Source: Clostridia bacterium (GTDB lineage Bacteria > Bacillota > Clostridia > Oscillospirales > CAG-272). Taken from it: DNA of 64,000 nucleotides. The notes under the pieces are model-generated. The model was not told where the DNA came from and searched no databases. It worked only from the letters and a program-made list of their open reading frames with translations. The stretch lies in assembly GCA_017540175.1 (NCBI GenBank), contig JAFYBN010000070.1, positions 34,931 to 98,930 on the forward strand, read 5' to 3'. Positions 18,328 to 26,797 of the stretch are shown piece by piece. A program made the translations under genes and the position numbers. Numbering within the stretch: position 1 is the first letter of the stretch; every line of letters begins with the position of its first letter.

Positions 18328-18350
<23 letters not shown>
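17736..18350 (+). CDS. HD-domain phosphohydrolase
   Basis: A 204-residue metal-dependent phosphohydrolase of the HD superfamily. HDFGHTVRVYENA near 23-35 supplies the first His, ALLHDADD near 55-62 is the HD dyad, and VQDADRLDALGALGIAR near 110-126 supplies the last Asp. This pattern is shared with YedJ/YpgQ-type nucleotide or phosphate-ester hydrolases; the substrate is unknown. The start is ATG 17736, seven bases after AAAGGGG and downstream of a promoter at 17678-17706; the frame opens earlier but before that promoter. Its end overlaps the next gene by 23 bases, so translation is probably coupled. Confidence 0.88.
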
Positions 18351-18659
<309 letters not shown>

Positions 18660-18663
<4 letters not shown>

Positions 18664-18971
18664 GTGATAAAGAAAAAGAGAACGAAATAAAGCGTTACGA
18701 ATTCGACGCGGTCCTGTGCGAAACGGAGGGAGGCGGGGCGTACGTCGCCTTTCCGTGGGATCTCAGAAAAGAGTTCGGCAAAGGGCGCGTGAAGGTCCGC
18801 GCGCGGTTTGACGGCATCCCTTACGAGGGCAGCGTCGTCAATATGGGCGTGAAGAATCCGGACGGCTCGGTGTGTTACGTCATCGGCGTGCTGAAGGCGA
18901 TTCGGACAAAGCTCGGCAAGCGGGACGGAGACAGCATCCGCGTCGTGATCGAAGAAAAGCGGGACGGCTGA
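18660..18971 (+). CDS. DUF1905 family protein
   Basis: A 103-residue small beta-rich protein of the DUF1905 family. The pattern is YEFDAVLCETEGGGAYVAFP near 12-31, KGRVKVRARFDGIPYEGSV near 42-60 and a closing GDSIRVVIEEK, as in the small beta-barrel of the family. The function is not known. The ATG overlaps the TGA of the DUF2200 gene (ATGA), indicating translational coupling. The next gene starts 42 bases later with its own GGAGGG site and may be part of the same transcript. Confidence 0.82.
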
Positions 18972-19013
18972 GCCGCGCGGCAAAAAAACCGGATATCCGG
19001 GGAGGGAAAAAAG

Positions 19014-19838
19014 ATGGACGAGGTCAACAGAACGCTGTATATTCCGCTGTACGGAAAATCAAAAGTGAGCGCAGAGGGAATCATCCTGCGTGATCCGACC
19101 GCGGAGAAGATCTGGGCTGCCGAGGGCTTCCCGATCCGCGGCAAATCAAAATCGAGATGGCTCGCCTACAACATGGCGATGCGCGCCCGCGTCTTCGACG
19201 ACTGGACGGACGATATGCTCGAAAAATATCCGGACGCGCTCGTGCTCCACATCGGATGCGGGCTGGACGCGCGGTGCCACAGAGTCAGGCGGCCGTACAG
19301 GCTGTGGATCGACTGCGATTTCCCCGAGGTGATTGCCGCGCGGCAAAAATACTTCGTTCAGACCGAAACTTACCGCATGAAAGCGCTGGACGCCTCCGAC
19401 CCGGAGCAGTTCTGCGCCCTGCCGGACGCCGCCTCGGCGATCGTCGTGCTCGAGGGCTTGTGTATGTACCTGACCCCGGAGAAACTTCGCGCCATGTTCC
19501 GCGCGCTCGCGGAAAAATACGGGACGCTGTGCATCCTCGCGGACGTCTATACGAAATTCGGCGCGCGGGCGTCGAAATACAAAAATCCCGTGAACGACGT
19601 CGGCGTGACGAAGCTCTACTGGATCGACGATATGGAAGGGCTGCTTTCCGGTCTGCCCCTTGCGCTTCTGTCGGAGCGCACCTTCACCCCCGCGCATCTC
19701 GTGGACGAGCTGAGATCGGGGGAGCGGCGGTTTTTCAAGCTGATGTTTACCGGAAAGAAGATCCGCAAAATCTACCGCCTCTTTGAGATTGGCACGCCGT
19801 CTCCCGCCGCACGGGACACGGAGGGGGCTGCAGTATGA
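19014..19838 (+). CDS. SAM-dependent methyltransferase, leucine carboxyl methyltransferase-like
   Basis: A 274-residue class I methyltransferase of the LCM/PPM1-like group (also annotated as polyketide-synthesis O-methyltransferase). The SAM-binding loop is VLHIGCGLDARCHRV near 77-91, followed by the acidic residue motif WIDCDFPEVI near 97-106 and EGLCMYLTPEKL near 146-157. These motifs fit the family; the natural acceptor in clostridia is unknown. ATG at 19014 with GGAGGG eight bases upstream. Its TGA overlaps the ATG of the acylphosphatase gene, so the two are translationally coupled. Confidence 0.85.
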   Translation: MDEVNRTLYIPLYGKSKVSAEGIILRDPTAEKIWAAEGFPIRGKSKSRWLAYNMAMRARVFDDWTDDMLEKYPDALVLHIGCGLDARCHRVRRPYRLWIDCDFPEVIAARQKYFVQTETYRMKALDASDPEQFCALPDAASAIVVLEGLCMYLTPEKLRAMFRALAEKYGTLCILADVYTKFGARASKYKNPVNDVGVTKLYWIDDMEGLLSGLPLALLSERTFTPAHLVDELRSGERRFFKLMFTGKKIRKIYRLFEIGTPSPAARDTEGAAV

Positions 19839-20098
19839 TCCGGAAGCATTTCGTGTTCACGGGGGCGGTGCAGGGCGTGGGATTCCGTTACCGCGCCCGT
19901 CACGCCGCAAATCTGTACGGCTGCACCGGCTGGGTGCGCAACGAAGCCGATGGCAGCGTCACGATGGAGCTTCAGGGGACCGAGGAGCGGATCGAAATGG
20001 TGCTCGAAGCGGTCGGGCGGGGGATGTTCGTTCGGATCGAGGGAATGGAGGTCGAGCGGATGCCGGTCGTCGAAGGGGAAAGAGAGTTCGGAGGCTGA
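19835..20098 (+). CDS. acyP: Acylphosphatase
   Basis: An 87-residue acylphosphatase, the usual length. It hydrolyses the carboxyl-phosphate bond of acyl phosphates such as acetyl phosphate or 1,3-bisphosphoglycerate. The signature GAVQGVGFRYRA carries the phosphate-binding Arg18, and GWVRNEADG carries the catalytic Asn36. Both are present, so the enzyme should be active. The ATG overlaps the end of the methyltransferase gene (ATGA). No clear terminator follows before the convergent lipoprotein gene at 20197. Confidence 0.95.
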   Translation: MIRKHFVFTGAVQGVGFRYRARHAANLYGCTGWVRNEADGSVTMELQGTEERIEMVLEAVGRGMFVRIEGMEVERMPVVEGEREFGG

Positions 20099-20196
20099 GA
20101 TTCTGACCCGCGGCTCCGCATCGCCCCGCCGCCGGAGGGGCACATCCGTCCCAGCCGTCAACCGTCGTCAAAGCTTTGAGAGCGGCGCCGCGCTGT

Positions 20197-20721
20197 TTAT
20201 TTGGCGGCACCGGCGTCTTCATAGATCTGTGAGACGGCGGAAACTGCCTCAAAGAGCAAGGTGATCTTCACGTCTTTTGGGTTGAATTTCCACTCCTCCA
20301 TACGATCTTGATAAAAGTCGGGATAGTCGACGGTAATGCGCCTGACCTTTCCTTCCGCCACGCAGTGTGTGAGGTCGTATATGCTGTTCCAGCTTACATA
20401 CTCGGGCGAACCCTCTGTAAGCCTGCCGGTTACGCTCAAAGAGCCGAACCACTCATCTCCGCTGCTTTCCAAACAAAGATTATCTTCAATTTTGTACAGC
20501 CAGGCGCGGGAGTGCTTAGCCCACCCTTCTACCGAAACCATTTTCCCCGCATACAGTTCATTGAGCACGGTTTTCATCTCTTCCATGCTTTTGACGCCCG
20601 CTTTTTCGCAGTCCTGCACAAGTTTTTGGTAATTGAGAACCACATCGTTTTTCGCGCACGCCGCGAAAAGAAGACAAACCGCCAAGATCAGCGCGGTCAT
20701 CAAAGCGATTCTGCGTACCAT
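20197..20721 (-). CDS. Small lipoprotein of unknown function
   Basis: A 174-residue protein with a lipoprotein signal: basic MVRRI, a hydrophobic stretch and the lipobox LFAAC with Cys at 22. The mature part resembles nothing I can name. It has a coiled-coil-like start (NYQKLVQDCEKAGVKSMEEM) followed by a beta-rich region with GWAKHSRAWLYKIED and SLSVTGRLTEG, somewhat like OB-type tRNA-anti-like lipoproteins of clostridia. That likeness is weak. The promoter at 20825-20853 gives a leader of about 95 bases. It faces the acylphosphatase gene. Confidence 0.75.
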   Translation of the reverse strand: MVRRIALMTALILAVCLLFAACAKNDVVLNYQKLVQDCEKAGVKSMEEMKTVLNELYAGKMVSVEGWAKHSRAWLYKIEDNLCLESSGDEWFGSLSVTGRLTEGSPEYVSWNSIYDLTHCVAEGKVRRITVDYPDFYQDRMEEWKFNPKDVKITLLFEAVSAVSQIYEDAGAAK

Positions 20722-20824
20722 TTTGAATCCTCACTTTCGGTTTGTTTTCAGATTGGATTTCGGACACCGACCGGCTGCGGCGCACGGTTCCCGCGGCCCG
20801 TCGGAGAACGAAACCCCTTAGCTC

Positions 20825-20853
20825 ATTATACCACCGTATGACTCGAATTTCAA
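20825..20853 (-). promoter_or_regulatory. Promoter of the lipoprotein gene
   Basis: On the complement, -35 TTGAAA (20848-20853), 17-base spacer, -10 TATAAT (20825-20830). Confidence 0.8.
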
Positions 20854-20952
20854 GCGGGTCCGTAGGATTCTGTTTGAGCAAATCGAGCGCGATTTTTTTG
20901 TTTCCCTTGGCAAGCTCCGCAATACAGAATTCGAAAATGGTTGAACGGTACC

Positions 20953-21066
20953 CTTCACATTACCCCGAACTGCACTTTAAGCGGTTCGCTGCACCAGCCG
21001 TATGAAAGTTCTTTGCCGGCGATGCGGAGCATCGCGAGCTTTCATTTGAAGGAAAGCCGCGTTCCC
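20953..21066. repeat. Dispersed hairpin repeat, family A, copy 2 (long form)
   Basis: It begins CTTCACATTACCCCGAACTG, has TATGAAAGTTC and the hairpin GCGATGC/GCATCGC (21019-21025 with 21029-21035), and ends AAAGCCGCGTTCCCCC four bases from the stop of the GH20-like gene. The first 59 bases match the reversed copy at 59067-59177 at roughly 85 percent. Confidence 0.85.
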
Positions 21067-21069
21067 CCG

Positions 21070-22518
21070 TTACTGCAATACCTCGTTGAGATTCCAGCCG
21101 GATCTCTCAAAGCTCCCCTCCGCGTCGTACAGTTTCCGGAGCAGGGTCGCGTTGTCCGCGCCGTAGAGCGGCGGATAGCCCGTGTCCTCCCCCCAGACGC
21201 ATCCGGCGGCGAAGGCGGCGTCCCTCAGCCACGCGGGCAGGTGATCCCAGGTCGTGAGGATGATGCCATACGCGCCGAGCTTTTTCGCGTCGGCGGAGAG
21301 GGAGCGGATGTTTTCCCGGTTGTCCCACGGGCAGACCACGGTGTCGAAGCCCTTTTCCATGAGAAGGGCGGTCGTGACGTTGAAGCCGTCCCGGTAATCG
21401 TACTGCCAGTCCGCCATGATAATGCGCCGGTCGAGCAGATCGAGCGCGGCGGCGGTGTTTTTGTTGTCCCCGTTCGCCACGATGGGACCGTCCCCGAAGT
21501 CGGAGCGGCGCAGGAACTGGTCGTGCCACACGATGGGACGGCGGCCCGCGGCGCATACGTCCTCGGCGATGCGGTTGAGGAATTCGGCGAGCAGCTCGTG
21601 CGGGACGCGGCTGCGGCACCGGGGGCAGGTGGCGAAGGAGTACGCCTCGTCGAAGCCGAGGTGGAAGTATCCGCCCTCCCCGCAGAAATCGATGAGCTCC
21701 GCCCGCATCTCTCCGAGCAGCTTGTAGGTGTCGGGATTCGAGAGGCACCACGTCCACCCCTCCGGCTCAAAGAGCAGGGACAGACGGAGATCGCGGTTCA
21801 GGAGCACATGCCGCCCGAACGCGGCCCGCGACTGAGTCGCGTGCCCGAACTGGTTCGACATGGGGATGACCTCCATCCCGTAGCTCTTTGCCAGATCGAC
21901 GAGCGTTTTCAGCTCCGCCTTCGTGAACGCGCGGTCCTTCCAGGCGAGAGCGGGCTCGCACTCGTAGGGGAAGGTCCCCCAGAACTCGAGAATTACGTGG
22001 GTCATTTTCAGAAATCCGGCGAGATGGATCGCTTTTTCAATGTTATAGAGCTTCGTGTCCGGAAAGACGCAGAAATGTACCGCGCGCAACGGGATCGCGG
22101 GGGCGTCGTGCGCCTCCGCGGCGGCGACGGAAAAGCGCTCCGTCCCCTCCCCTAGGTTTTCGGGACAGATCAGCTGTACGAGCGTTTCGATCCCGTGCAT
22201 CAGCGACGCTTCGTCGACCGCCTCGACGGACAGACCGGACCCGTCTGCAAAAAGGGCATACCGGTCGCCCGCGTGCGCGCCCGCGCCGAGCCGCGCCTTC
22301 GAATCGGCGCCGACGGCGAAGCGGAAGCCGTCTTCGCCCGGTATGAGCTCGAGCTCGGAGGCGCCGCAGGAAAAACGCTGCCACAGGGTCTTCACGCGCT
22401 GCGCGCACAGCGGGCTCAGACCGCTCACGCGCGCCGTCACGCGCGCGCCGAAAAAGAAGCGTTCGGATTCGTTTTCAGTGAAGTCTTTCGGAGTCGGGTA
22501 GAGATGGCTCAGATACAT
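21070..22518 (-). CDS. GH20-like beta-N-acetylhexosaminidase
   Basis: A 482-residue protein with the GH20 layout. A small alpha/beta N-terminal domain (about 1-135) is followed by a TIM barrel. The barrel opens with IPLRAVHFCVFPDTKLYNIE and carries the catalytic pair Asp290-Glu291 in FHLGFDEAYS, the acid/base site of substrate-assisted hexosaminidases that remove terminal GlcNAc or GalNAc. A CPRC motif follows near 297. There is no signal peptide from the start chosen (ATG 22518, GGAGGAG six bases upstream), so the enzyme is probably cytoplasmic; the frame extends to 22800 but across the promoter. The exact sugar specificity is unknown, and this subfamily is divergent. Confidence 0.78.
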   Translation of the reverse strand: MYLSHLYPTPKDFTENESERFFFGARVTARVSGLSPLCAQRVKTLWQRFSCGASELELIPGEDGFRFAVGADSKARLGAGAHAGDRYALFADGSGLSVEAVDEASLMHGIETLVQLICPENLGEGTERFSVAAAEAHDAPAIPLRAVHFCVFPDTKLYNIEKAIHLAGFLKMTHVILEFWGTFPYECEPALAWKDRAFTKAELKTLVDLAKSYGMEVIPMSNQFGHATQSRAAFGRHVLLNRDLRLSLLFEPEGWTWCLSNPDTYKLLGEMRAELIDFCGEGGYFHLGFDEAYSFATCPRCRSRVPHELLAEFLNRIAEDVCAAGRRPIVWHDQFLRRSDFGDGPIVANGDNKNTAAALDLLDRRIIMADWQYDYRDGFNVTTALLMEKGFDTVVCPWDNRENIRSLSADAKKLGAYGIILTTWDHLPAWLRDAAFAAGCVWGEDTGYPPLYGADNATLLRKLYDAEGSFERSGWNLNEVLQ

Positions 22519-22683
22519 GGCGTACTCCTCCTGTACTGCGGTTGAGATTTCGGGGACGGCGAAACCGCCGGGATTTGCCTGCCCGCCGGGCGGGGCAGGG
22601 CGGGGAAGTCGCGCGGTGAGCGGCGCGATCCGTCCTTTTTCGGTCGGGGGCCCGCTCTCCCGCGGCGTCTTTAGATCGGATAC

Positions 22684-22712
22684 AGTATAACAGAAGCGGC
22701 TCGGGATGTCAA
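22684..22712 (-). promoter_or_regulatory. Promoter of the GH20-like gene
   Basis: On the complement, -35 TTGACA (22707-22712), 17-base spacer, -10 TATACT (22684-22689). The leader is about 160 bases; I see no recognisable RNA structure in it. Confidence 0.85.
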
Positions 22713-22794
22713 GAGCGGGGCCGCAAGTGCGCCTGCGTACCCGCCCGCGAGTACGCCGCAAGCCTGCCGCAAACCCGTCCGCGCAGAAAAAACT

Positions 22795-22823
22795 TGACAA
22801 GCTCCGTTCTTTGTGTTATGATA
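22795..22823 (+). promoter_or_regulatory. Promoter of the SLH/3D protein gene
   Basis: -35 TTGACA (22795-22800), 17-base spacer, -10 TATGAT (22818-22823). The transcript starts within about 20 bases of the ribosome site AGGAGGT. Confidence 0.85.
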
Positions 22824-22845
22824 AGGCATGCTCAGGAGGTTTCCC

Positions 22846-24294
22846 ATGGAATACACAAGGATCAAGCGATTGGCTTTCCTGCTGCTCGCCGTACTGATTT
22901 TCGCGGGTGCGGTCACCCCGGTCGGCGCGTACGCATATAACCCCTTCACCGACGTCTCCGAATCCGACTGGTATTATTCGGACGTGATGAACGCGGTGGA
23001 AACGGGACTCATCAACGGAACGACCGAAACGACCTTTTGTCCCGACGACAATCTCACCTACGCGCAGGCCGTGAAGCTCGCAGCCTGCCTCAACCAGCTT
23101 TGGTGGAACGGGACGGTCACGCTGACCAACGGCACGCCGTGGTATCAGACCTACGTCGATTACGCCCGGTCGTCCGGCATCCTTTACGTGGACTGTGACT
23201 GGAGCAAGCACATCACGCGCGGGCAGTTCCTTTCGATTTTCGCGAACGCCCTCCCGTCCGACGCGCTCCCCGTCATCAACAATGTGCCCGACGGCTCGAT
23301 CCCGGACGTGAGCTCCTATGATCCGGACGCGGCGGAGATCTACTTCCTCTATCGCGCGGGGATCGTTCAGGGCAGCGACGGCACGCATTCCTGCAATCCC
23401 GACGGGTTTATCCGGCGCTGCGAGGTCGCGGCGATCCTCACCCGCATGGTGTACCCCTACGCCCGGCTGCGCTTCACCACGGACTGGAGCGGCGCGCAGG
23501 ACGAGCCCGAGACCGCATACTTCGTGCCCGAAGAGCCCGCGCCGGAGCCGGAGACGCCAAAATACTGGATCACCGTGGATTTCTATGACCGGGACGATCT
23601 GTACGTTTATACGGAGGCGACGACCCTTGGCATGATCCTGTATCACAACGGGATCGAACTGGAGGACGGCGAGGTTCCGTCCGTGGATCTCTGGAACGAC
23701 TGGCTGGCGTCCGACATGACGATCACCGTGGACAAATATCTCTATGTCGAGGTGAACGAGCGACAGTATGTGCCGCGCACCCGGACGGAGATCGGGGTCG
23801 ACACCATCCCGCGCGGCGAGGTCAACGTGCTTGTGCCCGGCGCGGACGGCGAAAGCGTGATGCACTATGTCGTCGTCTACAAAAACGGCGCCGAAATCGA
23901 CCGGTGGCTGAGCTGGGAAGAAGTGATCACCGAAATGGTGCCGGAGCAGGTCGAGATCGGCGTGGGCGGCTCCATCGTCGGCAAGGACGGCACGGTTTAT
24001 ACCTACTCGTGGCGCAAGACCTGCATGGCCACGTACTATAACCTTTACAACTACACCTATTCCGGCAAATACGTCAGCACGCAGACGGTGGCGACGAACC
24101 TCGACTACATCCCGATCGGCACCCGCATGTACATCCGGAACGACCGCTACGACTTCGGTTACCGCGTGTCGGAGGACACCGGCAATCTCGGTCCGTGGCA
24201 TGTGGATATCTGGATGCCCGACGACGACCCAAACGCTCCCCTCATGAGCGTCGAGGGACTGGTGTACGATATGGAAGTTTATTTTCTTGACTGA
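22846..24294 (+). CDS. Cell-wall protein with SLH repeats, G5-like domain and 3D domain
   Basis: A 482-residue exported protein. The signal peptide covers about 1-29 (LAFLLLAVLIFAGAVTPVGA). Two to three S-layer-homology repeats follow (about 30-215): FTDVSESDWYYSDVMNAVE, then a diverged unit, then SYDPDAAEIYFLYRAGIVQG with FIRRCEVAAILTRM. A Pro/Glu-rich hinge (EEPAPEPETP) and a beta-rich domain come next, then a G5-like stretch near 320-380 (IPRGEVNVLVPGADGE), then a C-terminal 3D domain with IPIGTRMYIRN and the Asp pattern EDTG...HVDIWM. SLH anchors to wall polymers, and G5/3D occur in resuscitation and peptidoglycan-cutting proteins. The usual TAY of 3D is YYN here. The start is ATG 22846 after AGGAGGT. 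Confidence 0.85.
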   Translation: MEYTRIKRLAFLLLAVLIFAGAVTPVGAYAYNPFTDVSESDWYYSDVMNAVETGLINGTTETTFCPDDNLTYAQAVKLAACLNQLWWNGTVTLTNGTPWYQTYVDYARSSGILYVDCDWSKHITRGQFLSIFANALPSDALPVINNVPDGSIPDVSSYDPDAAEIYFLYRAGIVQGSDGTHSCNPDGFIRRCEVAAILTRMVYPYARLRFTTDWSGAQDEPETAYFVPEEPAPEPETPKYWITVDFYDRDDLYVYTEATTLGMILYHNGIELEDGEVPSVDLWNDWLASDMTITVDKYLYVEVNERQYVPRTRTEIGVDTIPRGEVNVLVPGADGESVMHYVVVYKNGAEIDRWLSWEEVITEMVPEQVEIGVGGSIVGKDGTVYTYSWRKTCMATYYNLYNYTYSGKYVSTQTVATNLDYIPIGTRMYIRNDRYDFGYRVSEDTGNLGPWHVDIWMPDDDPNAPLMSVEGLVYDMEVYFLD

Positions 24295-24303
24295 TTGCAA
24301 CAC

Positions 24304-24345
24304 AAAAACAGCGGTATCGCACACGGCGGTACCGTTGTTTGTTGT
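24304..24345 (+). terminator. Terminator after the SLH/3D gene
   Basis: ACAGCGGTA and TACCGTTGT pair (one G-T) around a loop of about 14 bases; TTTGTTG follows. Confidence 0.55.
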
Positions 24346-24364
24346 CAGCGCAGGGGCTTCCGGT

Positions 24365-24847
24365 TCACGGCCGGGGATCCTTCGGGCGCGGCGCATCGGA
24401 GTCCGTTTTCTCTTCCCACTTTGACACAGTCATATCCGCCCCGTCGTTTTCCACGAGGTACAGCTCGTCAAAGCCCTCCTCCCGGCCAGGGAGCTCCAGC
24501 TTTCGGAAAGTTGCCGCGATCCCCTTTTCGGGGATCCTCTCTTTTCCCTGCCTCAGATTGTTTCTTCGGATGCAGTCCCCGAGCCGGGATTGCATGAAAT
24601 AGCCGATCACGCGGTACCCGCGCGCTTTCGCCGGGGCGATGTACCGCGCCCGGTCCGCGCGCGTCGGATTCGTGTTGTCCACGACGAAGCCGACGCCTTC
24701 TTCAAAGCATTTCTCGATGAGCCGTTTTTCGTTGTTCCGGGTTTTTAGCGTGTCGAGGTTGACGCGGACGAGACCCGAAAGATAGCGGGCGCAGAAGGTG
24801 GATTTCCTGCTGCCCTGAATGCCGATCATGATCGCGAGGGTTTTCAT
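24365..24847 (-). CDS. P-loop kinase, polynucleotide-kinase-like
   Basis: A 160-residue AAA/P-loop protein resembling the kinase domain of T4-type polynucleotide kinases. The Walker A region is IGIQGSRKST near 8-17, where Arg replaces the usual Gly before Lys. FVVDNTNPTRADRARY near 54-69 corresponds to the D-x-T-N-P motif of this kinase group, and the lid Arg pair is RRNN near 94-97. It likely phosphorylates a 5'-OH end or a small metabolite; which is not clear. It starts 13 bases after the PepF stop, probably in one transcript. Confidence 0.75.
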   Translation of the reverse strand: MKTLAIMIGIQGSRKSTFCARYLSGLVRVNLDTLKTRNNEKRLIEKCFEEGVGFVVDNTNPTRADRARYIAPAKARGYRVIGYFMQSRLGDCIRRNNLRQGKERIPEKGIAATFRKLELPGREEGFDELYLVENDGADMTVSKWEEKTDSDAPRPKDPRP

Positions 24848-24860
24848 CGCAGACGCCGGG

Positions 24861-26675
24861 TCATTCGACCCGGATCCCGTCGATCTCCTCCGTCAGGCGG
24901 CAGATCTCGTCGATCAGGGAACCGATGTAGTCGATCGTGGCGCACAGCGGCGCGTCGGTGGTGATGTCGAAGCCCGCGAGCTTCACGAGGTCCACGGGCG
25001 GCAGCGTGCCTCCCGCGGAGAGAAATCTCTTCCAGTCGTCCACGGCGGGCGAGCCTTCCTTTTCGATGCGCAGCATCGCCTGCGTCGCGACCGTGAGCCC
25101 CGCGCTGTAGGTGTAGGAGTAAAGCCCCATGTAGTAATGCGGCTGGCGCATCCAGGTCAGCTCCGCGCCTTCCGGGATCTCAACGTCCCCGCCCCAGAAG
25201 AGCTCGAGGTTCTTCCGGAAGAGGTCGCTGAGAACGTCCGCGTTCACGCTCCCGCCCGCGTCGATGATCTTATAAACCTCGCGCTGGTACCACGCCTCGC
25301 GCAGGTGTGTGACGAAATTGTGGTAGTACGTGTTGCTGATGAGGCTCGAGAGCACCCAGCGGCGGAAGCGCTTGTCTTCCTTCGAGTTCACGAGATAATG
25401 CGCGAGCAGCAGCTCGTTCATCGTGGACGGCGCTTCGATCAGGTAGGAGGACGGATCGGTGTCGTAACAGGACTGCGCCCGGTCGCCGTACATGGACTGC
25501 CCGGCGTGCCCGAGCTCGTGCGCGACGGTGAACACGTCCGCCATGCGGTCGTTCCAGTTGAGCAGGATGAACGAGTTGCGCCGGTACAGGCTCGAGCAGA
25601 AGCCGCCGGTGCTCTTGCCGACGTTTTTCGCAAAGTCGATCCAGCGCTCCCGGAACGCGCGGTCCACCATGGCGGCGTAGTCCTCGCCGAGAATGGAGAG
25701 GGCGCCGCGGACGAGCTCGCGCGACTCCGGTATCGTGACCTTCGGGTCGTATTCCGGATCAACCGCGATTTTCAGATCGGCGAAGGTCGGTTTCTCGAGC
25801 CCGTGTTTTTTCGCGAGCAGGCGGGCGTAGCGGCGCATGTGCGGGGCGAGCTTTTCCGTGATCACGTCGATCTGACGGTCGTACATCTCCCGCGTCACCT
25901 TCTGCCCGAACAGGAGGGAATCGAACACGTTCTCAAATCCGCGCAGCTCCGACATGGTCTTTTCCGTCGTCACGCAGGCGTTGTACGCGGCGGCGGTGGT
26001 GTTTTTGTATTTCGCCAGCGTGGAGGAAAACGCGCGGAACGCCGCCCGGCGCACCTCCGTGTCCGCTTCGAGCTCGTAGTCGTCCTCGAAAAGGGAATAG
26101 CCGAGCGGGTATTCTTTCCCGTTCACCGTGAAGGGATCGAAGGAGATGTCCGCGAGCTTCATCGTGTTGTAGACCGTGTAGGGGACGTCGAGCGTCCTGC
26201 CGAGCGCGGTCAGCGTCTTTTCCGTTTCGGGAGAGAGCCTGTGCGCCTTCTCGGCGATCAGGTTCTCGAGGTAGACGCGGCAGCCCTTCGCCATCCCGAC
26301 CGCGGACTTCAGCTCCTCCTCCGGCGCGAGCAGGATCTCGCTGTCGACGAACGCCATTTCGCTTTCCATCCGCGTGATCTCGTCGCCCACCTTTTCCGAG
26401 CGTTCGCGCAGGGCGTTGTCGGTGTAGTCCGCCTCCAGCGCGAGCCCGGCGTAGTTCCAGAGCCTTCCGATCGCCGCGTGGATCGGCTCGGCGTCGTCGA
26501 GACAGTTTACGATCTTTTCCGCGGTGCAGAGCTTGCCCGCGTAGGCCTCGGCGAGCGCCTTCACCGCGTTCTTCGTGCGCTCGAGCTCCTCCCACATCTG
26601 TTTTTCTTCCGCATAAATCAATCCGAGGTCCCAGGTCTCCTCAAGGGGTACGTCCTTCCTTGCACAGAGCTTCAC
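24861..26675 (-). CDS. pepF: Oligoendopeptidase F (M3B family)
   Basis: A 604-residue cytoplasmic zinc metallopeptidase that cleaves oligopeptides of roughly 7-17 residues. It is full length for PepF (about 600). The N-terminal helical lobe (about 1-200) is followed by the catalytic domain with HELGH at 386-390 (zinc ligands His386 and His390, catalytic Glu387) and the third ligand Glu near 414 in LIEAPSTMNELL. The C-terminus is the usual SAGLTVATQ helix. Start: GTG 26675 with GAGG six bases upstream. The frame is open to 26924, but that extension is low-complexity and overlaps the neighbouring gene. The kinase-like gene follows in the same direction. Confidence 0.92.
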   Translation of the reverse strand: MKLCARKDVPLEETWDLGLIYAEEKQMWEELERTKNAVKALAEAYAGKLCTAEKIVNCLDDAEPIHAAIGRLWNYAGLALEADYTDNALRERSEKVGDEITRMESEMAFVDSEILLAPEEELKSAVGMAKGCRVYLENLIAEKAHRLSPETEKTLTALGRTLDVPYTVYNTMKLADISFDPFTVNGKEYPLGYSLFEDDYELEADTEVRRAAFRAFSSTLAKYKNTTAAAYNACVTTEKTMSELRGFENVFDSLLFGQKVTREMYDRQIDVITEKLAPHMRRYARLLAKKHGLEKPTFADLKIAVDPEYDPKVTIPESRELVRGALSILGEDYAAMVDRAFRERWIDFAKNVGKSTGGFCSSLYRRNSFILLNWNDRMADVFTVAHELGHAGQSMYGDRAQSCYDTDPSSYLIEAPSTMNELLLAHYLVNSKEDKRFRRWVLSSLISNTYYHNFVTHLREAWYQREVYKIIDAGGSVNADVLSDLFRKNLELFWGGDVEIPEGAELTWMRQPHYYMGLYSYTYSAGLTVATQAMLRIEKEGSPAVDDWKRFLSAGGTLPPVDLVKLAGFDITTDAPLCATIDYIGSLIDEICRLTEEIDGIRVE

Positions 26676-26690
26676 GTCTGTCCTCTTTCC

Positions 26691-26710
26691 CGCCCGATGG
26701 GGCGTTTTTT
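26691..26710 (+). terminator. Orphan terminator-like hairpin on the plus strand
   Basis: CGCCC, GATG, GGGCG and then TTTTTT, pointing right, 16 bases upstream of the pepF start codon. No plus-strand gene ends here. The rest of 26676-26797 shows nothing I can name. Confidence 0.4.
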
Positions 26711-26797
26711 GTTGTTCCGGCTCCGGTCGGCTCCGCATCGGCGCGAGCCCCCGGGGAATGCAGGTTTTGTCCTTCGGGCTGTGCGGCGCGGCGCGGT

